Below, piece by piece: positions 60,350 to 64,000 of a stretch of 64,000 bases of DNA. Source of the stretch: Ceratodon purpureus (Eukaryota; Streptophyta; Bryopsida; Pseudoditrichales; Ditrichaceae); the NCBI GenBank assembly GCA_014871385.1, contig CM026430.1, forward strand, positions 3,885,040 to 3,949,039, written 5' to 3'. Numbering within the stretch: the stretch's first letter is position 1; every line of letters begins with the position of its first letter. Position numbers and translations under genes: made by a program. Below the pieces are notes generated by a model. The model did no database searches, was not told where the DNA came from, and was given only the letters and a program-made list of their open reading frames with translations.

Positions 60350-63300
60350 TGTTAGAAAGGTTCTAGAAAGGTTCGAGAAGGGTGCGACCTCGGGAGCACC
60401 GACATGCAACTCCCGGGTGTCTTAAACTGAAGTAGAGTACAACACTAAGTTAGTCATAGTTAATCCCTCAGTGTCATCACCTTGAGGGCTTTGGAGTTAA
60501 CGTTCTTGAGGCAATAAATAAGATCAGCCTGAGGAAGGCTACACACTTTCCATCTTCATTTTCCCCTTTCCTCTGAGCTTTGTAACACGTTATCAGCACG
60601 AGTTGCTCTTGATTTGTTTACTATTGCTCATTGTTTCTTACTTTTGTTCATTGCTTCTCATTATTGCTCTTACTGTTTTGCTCTCATATAGTCACTGTTC
60701 ATTTTCTCTTGCTATTTGTTTTACTCACCACTGCTCTTGTTATCTATTGTACTTGTTCATTTGGTCATTTAAGTCATTTGGTTAATTGGTAATTTATTGA
60801 TCTGCTCACAGCTAATTTGTTGATTTGTTCACAGCTAATTTTCTGCTTTGCTGCAATGTTGATTTTCTGCTCTGCTGCAGTGCTAATCTTCTGCTTTGCT
60901 GCAGGGATGCTTTTCTGATTTTCTGAGCACCCAACTGCTGATTTTCCCATCTGCTCAGTCATTGCTGATTTCCTCATCTTCTCAGTCACTGCTGATTTTC
61001 CTATCTGCTCAGTCATTGCTAATTTCCTCATCTTCTCAGTCACTGCTGATTTTCCTATCTGCTCAGTCATTGCTAATTTCCTCATCTTCTCAGTCACTGC
61101 TGATTTTCCTATCTGATCAGTCATTTGCTAATTTCCTCATCTTCTCAGTCACTGCTGATTTTCTCATCTGCTGAGTCATTGCTGATTTTCTCATTTGCTA
61201 CCTGTTATTACATTTACAGCTTTGGTTTTTATCTTTTTGGCTCTCTCATTTCTCTGCTTTTGCTCTCTGAGTTGTCTGTTTTGGCTCTGTGATTCATCAA
61301 CCTTGGTTTTTCCATCAACCTTGGTTTTTTCATCAACCTTGGTTCTTCCATCAAACCTTGGTTTTTCCATCAGTACCAAGTTGTAGGACTGTAAGCACGA
61401 GGACCGCCAACAGACCGCAAGACAGACGACTTCAGCCACAACCGGGAGTGATCTATTTCCCCTCACTCAGATTTTATTTCTACTCTTGGTTTTTGAGTTT
61501 TTGTTACTAGGTGTTGATTTCTATATCTTCCCTAGGTAACATCGGAACTCACTAACCGTGCAACGAAGGTTTCTGTCACACAGAAGTTGGAGCAGTTTGT
61601 GTGGCCGTGCCCCTCCTAGGAATTGACAAGCTTCCGAGTGGGCCAGCTCTTGAGGAGCTCTTTCCTTCGTCATGGCTAAGTCCGAAGCCAAGATCAAGAC
61701 TCTCCTGTTCGATCCTTTGGCGGCTGATGGCAGTAATTTTTTGGAATGGTCTAATGAAATGACTACCTTCCTATGTACAGAGGAATTGGACGGAGCTTTG
61801 AACGCCCAGACAGCGGCTACGCTTCAAAGTTCTTGGAAGCATCAAGCTTTGATGATACTTCGCCGTCACATTGATGCCTCATTGCGATCACAGTACATTC
61901 AAGTCAACGATCCGACAGAGTTATGGAAGCAGTTGCAAACTCGTTTCCGACATGAGAAGACTCTCTTTTTGCCACAGGCACGCACTGATTGGTATAGGTT
62001 GCGTGTGATTGATTTTCCAAACTTGAAGGCTTATGATGCAGAGATGCACCGCATTGTTGCACAACTCCGTCTATGTGGCGACGTGATCACCGAGGAGCAA
62101 CTTATTGAGAAGACACTCTCAACCTTTCCTCCTGCTAGTTCTGTTCTTGCTGAGCAATATGACAATATGAATTATAAGTGTCATTCTGACCTCATGAGTA
62201 AGTTGTATCAAGCTGAGAAGAAGGCGTTGATTCGATTGAAGAATGCGGAGGAACGACCAGTCCGGGAGATTCATTCCACTCAGAAGCCATCAACTCCTGA
62301 ACCGTCAATTGTTCCTACCAAGAAGGAGCCAGAACATGAGACTCACAGCATTGAAGCAGCCAAACGCCAACCCCGAAGTACAAGTGGTCGTGGCAGAGGG
62401 CGTGATGGTCGGTATTCCTCAAGAAGAGAAGACCACCGCTATAAATCTAACCAACGCTATCATAATGAGCGTCGAGACTATTCCAGGTACCACAACAACC
62501 ATGAATATCATCAGCGCTATCAGAGTCAGTCTAGTCAGACCGCCAGAACCAGTCCCGCTAGAGATACGTGTCACCGATGTGGACGACAGGGTCATTTTGC
62601 TAGAGAATGTCGTACTCCCGAGTACTTTGTTGAAATGTACAGGGAGTTACAGAAATTGAAAGAGGAGAAGAGAGAAGTGCACACTCTCGATGCACCCTCT
62701 TTCAATGACATTTGCCCTGAAAACTATATGGTCTATCAGTCTAGTTCACGGTCTGACACGGCACTTCTAGATAGCGCATCTACTCATTCTATTTTTCGAG
62801 ATCCTCAGTTCTTTGAGGCCAATTGCTTGGAGGGACCCTGGCAAGAGTGCACTATTACTACCATTGCCGGAAGACGGAAACTTAAGTTCCGTGAGGGCCG
62901 GGCAACAATAGTATTGCCCGGAGGATTCCCCCTCGAGTGTGAAAGAGCCATGTATGCTCCAGCCGCACCCCGTAGTCTGATCAGCTACCGGGATTTGCGT
63001 GCAAATGGGATCCACGCCTTCACCCACGGGGAACGCGATGATGAAAGGGCGCTAGCACTCCGTAAAGGAGGACAATTGCTTGCCATGGTACAAGAAGGCG
63101 CCACTGGACTTTATGAAGTATTGATTTCGGCAGCTGCAAGCAATGCCCGCTCTTGCAACCTCACAGTGATTCCTAAGACTCAGCTCTGGCACCGGCGCTT
63201 GGGACACCCGGGTGCCACTATGTTCCGCAAGATGTTGCCAGTACTTACCGGCCATCCATTAAGTACCAGTGATGCAGACAAGGTGGCTGATTGCACAGCA

Positions 63301-64000
63301 TGTATTCAAGGCAAGTATGCCAAGGCAGCATCTCGGTGGAAGCTCCCGACCGAGCTCCCTCAACCCCTTGAGCGCCTCCAGGGCGATATTTGTGGCCCCA
63401 TCAGCCCACCGGCAGGTTAGTTTTTATATTTTCTGGTCCTTGTTGATGCGTCTGGTAGTCACGCCGAAGTATCTTTGCTTACAACCAGGAACATGGCCTT
63501 TCCAAAAATTCTAGCTATGCTCATCAAGTTTAGAACCCATTTTCCTGATAAACCCATCAAGACTCTGCGTATGGACAATGCTCAAGAATTTAGATCTCAT
63601 GCCTTTGAAGACTATTGTACAGCCACAGGTATAGAGCTCACGTATGCTGTCCCATACGAGCATTCTCAAAACGGTCTAGCAGAAGCCTACATTAAGAAAA
63701 TTCAGCTTATTACCCGCCCCTTGCTTCTTCATGCTAATCTCCCTGCTTCTATGTGGGGACATGCTGTTCTCCATGCTGCTAATCTCTTGCGACTTAGACC
63801 AACTCTTCTCAATTCTCAAACTTCATTTGAGTTAGTCTGAGGCAGAATCCCTGATGTTAGCCACCTGCGAGTATTTGGTTGTCAAGTCTTCGTACCTGCA
63901 CCTGAGCCTCAAATCCGAACCATTAGTGCTCACAGGATAGAGGGCGTTTACATTGGCTTTGACTCACCCTGCATCATCAGATACTTAGTGCCTACCTCTG
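60350..64000 (+). mobile_element. Ty1/copia LTR retrotransposon, 5' part, fossil
   Basis: The element enters near 60350 and is cut by the window end. A likely 5' LTR runs from TGTTAGAAAGG (60350) to TTTGTAACA (about 60587). It is followed by GTTATCAGCACGAG, the primer-binding-type sequence seen after many plant copia LTRs. A leader of about 1.1 kb precedes gag (from ~61.67 kb). Parts visible in copia order: gag with a CCHC zinc knuckle (~62.57 kb), an aspartic protease motif LLDSASTHS (~62.77 kb), a pre-integrase HRRLGHPG motif (~63.19 kb) and the integrase core (from ~63.35 kb onward). Protease-integrase order ahead of reverse transcriptase identifies copia rather than gypsy. It looks broken, with about two interruptions in the visible part. 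Age cannot be judged because the 3' LTR is outside the window. Confidence 0.88.
60945..61190 (+). repeat. 54-bp minisatellite in the copia leader
   Basis: Units marked by CTCAGTCACTGCTGATTTTC recur at about 60981, 61035, 61089 and 61144 (periods 54, 54, 55), with TCAGTCATTGCTAATTTCCT between them. Half-unit similarity (~27 bp) suggests an older, shorter repeat. A further small repeat, CATCAACCTTGGTTTTT (~18 bp, five copies), lies at 61295-61372. Both are in the untranslated leader between LTR and gag. Confidence 0.88.

Noticed and set aside
1-64000. tRNA, rRNA or CRISPR arrays
   Set aside because: No cloverleaf-like tRNA, rRNA segment or regularly spaced direct-repeat/spacer array was recognised. 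The tandem repeats found have diverged units without unique spacers.

Overview
The window reads as nuclear DNA of a land plant. It is AT-rich and rich in transposons, and only three host genes are recognisable with confidence in 64 kb. These are a SPOROCYTELESS-like EAR repressor (SPEAR/TIE type), an intronless EIN3/EIL ethylene-response transcription factor, and an intronless seven-helix DUF3537 protein (the plant gustatory-receptor-like, GRL, family). All three are on the minus strand. The SPEAR and EIN3 genes have GC-rich 5' regions that stand out from the surroundings. SPEAR and EIN3 families place it in the streptophyte/embryophyte lineage. The unusually long SPEAR protein and the methionine/glycine-rich EIN3 N-terminus make a non-angiosperm plausible, but this is inference and I cannot name a species.

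Layout. 1-3.9 kb: AT-rich spacer. 3.9-7.7 kb: SPEAR gene in five inferred exons with a GC-rich promoter. 7.7-10.2 kb: a decayed tandem array of about 230-bp units. 11.1-11.8 kb: two poly(A)-tailed repeats and a GC-rich island holding a TGACGTCA palindrome. 13.5 kb: a Stowaway-type MITE. 16.5-18.6 kb: a 2.1-kb element with ~690-bp inverted arms flanked by TTAA. 19.4 kb: a 50-bp tandem repeat. 24.2 kb: another MITE. 28.6-31.7 kb: EIN3 and its C-rich/G-rich upstream DNA. 32.5-38.6 kb: a diverged segmental duplication interrupted by transposon-like coding DNA. 41-43.3 kb: weak candidate exons and a small membrane-protein frame. 45.9-48.6 kb: the GRL gene and a repeat-built upstream region. 49-60.3 kb: a nest of DNA transposons. 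60.3 kb to the end: the 5' part of a Ty1/copia element, a fossil cut by the window edge.

The most notable structure is the 49-60.3 kb nest. A 7.8-kb Mutator-like element (51653-59465) is bounded by a perfect 9-bp target duplication (GACAGAATA) and imperfect ~23-bp terminal inverted repeats. It sits inside an older MITE whose terminal repeats belong to a family also present at 44.5 and 49.2 kb. The Mutator-like element encodes a two-exon MULE/SWIM transposase. The transposase gene is flanked by two facing arrays of 11 copies each of a GATGGGTATT box. A second, convergent gene (zinc-finger-like, lysine-rich, then strongly acidic) is broken by in-frame stops and has a duplicated first exon. The two-gene convergent layout recalls maize MuDR (mudrA/mudrB), but I do not recognise the second protein.

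The three host genes have no obvious shared pathway, and plant genes are not in operons. Two encode regulators: SPEAR is expected to recruit TOPLESS to TCP-type factors, and EIN3 to activate ethylene targets. The third is a membrane protein of unsettled function.
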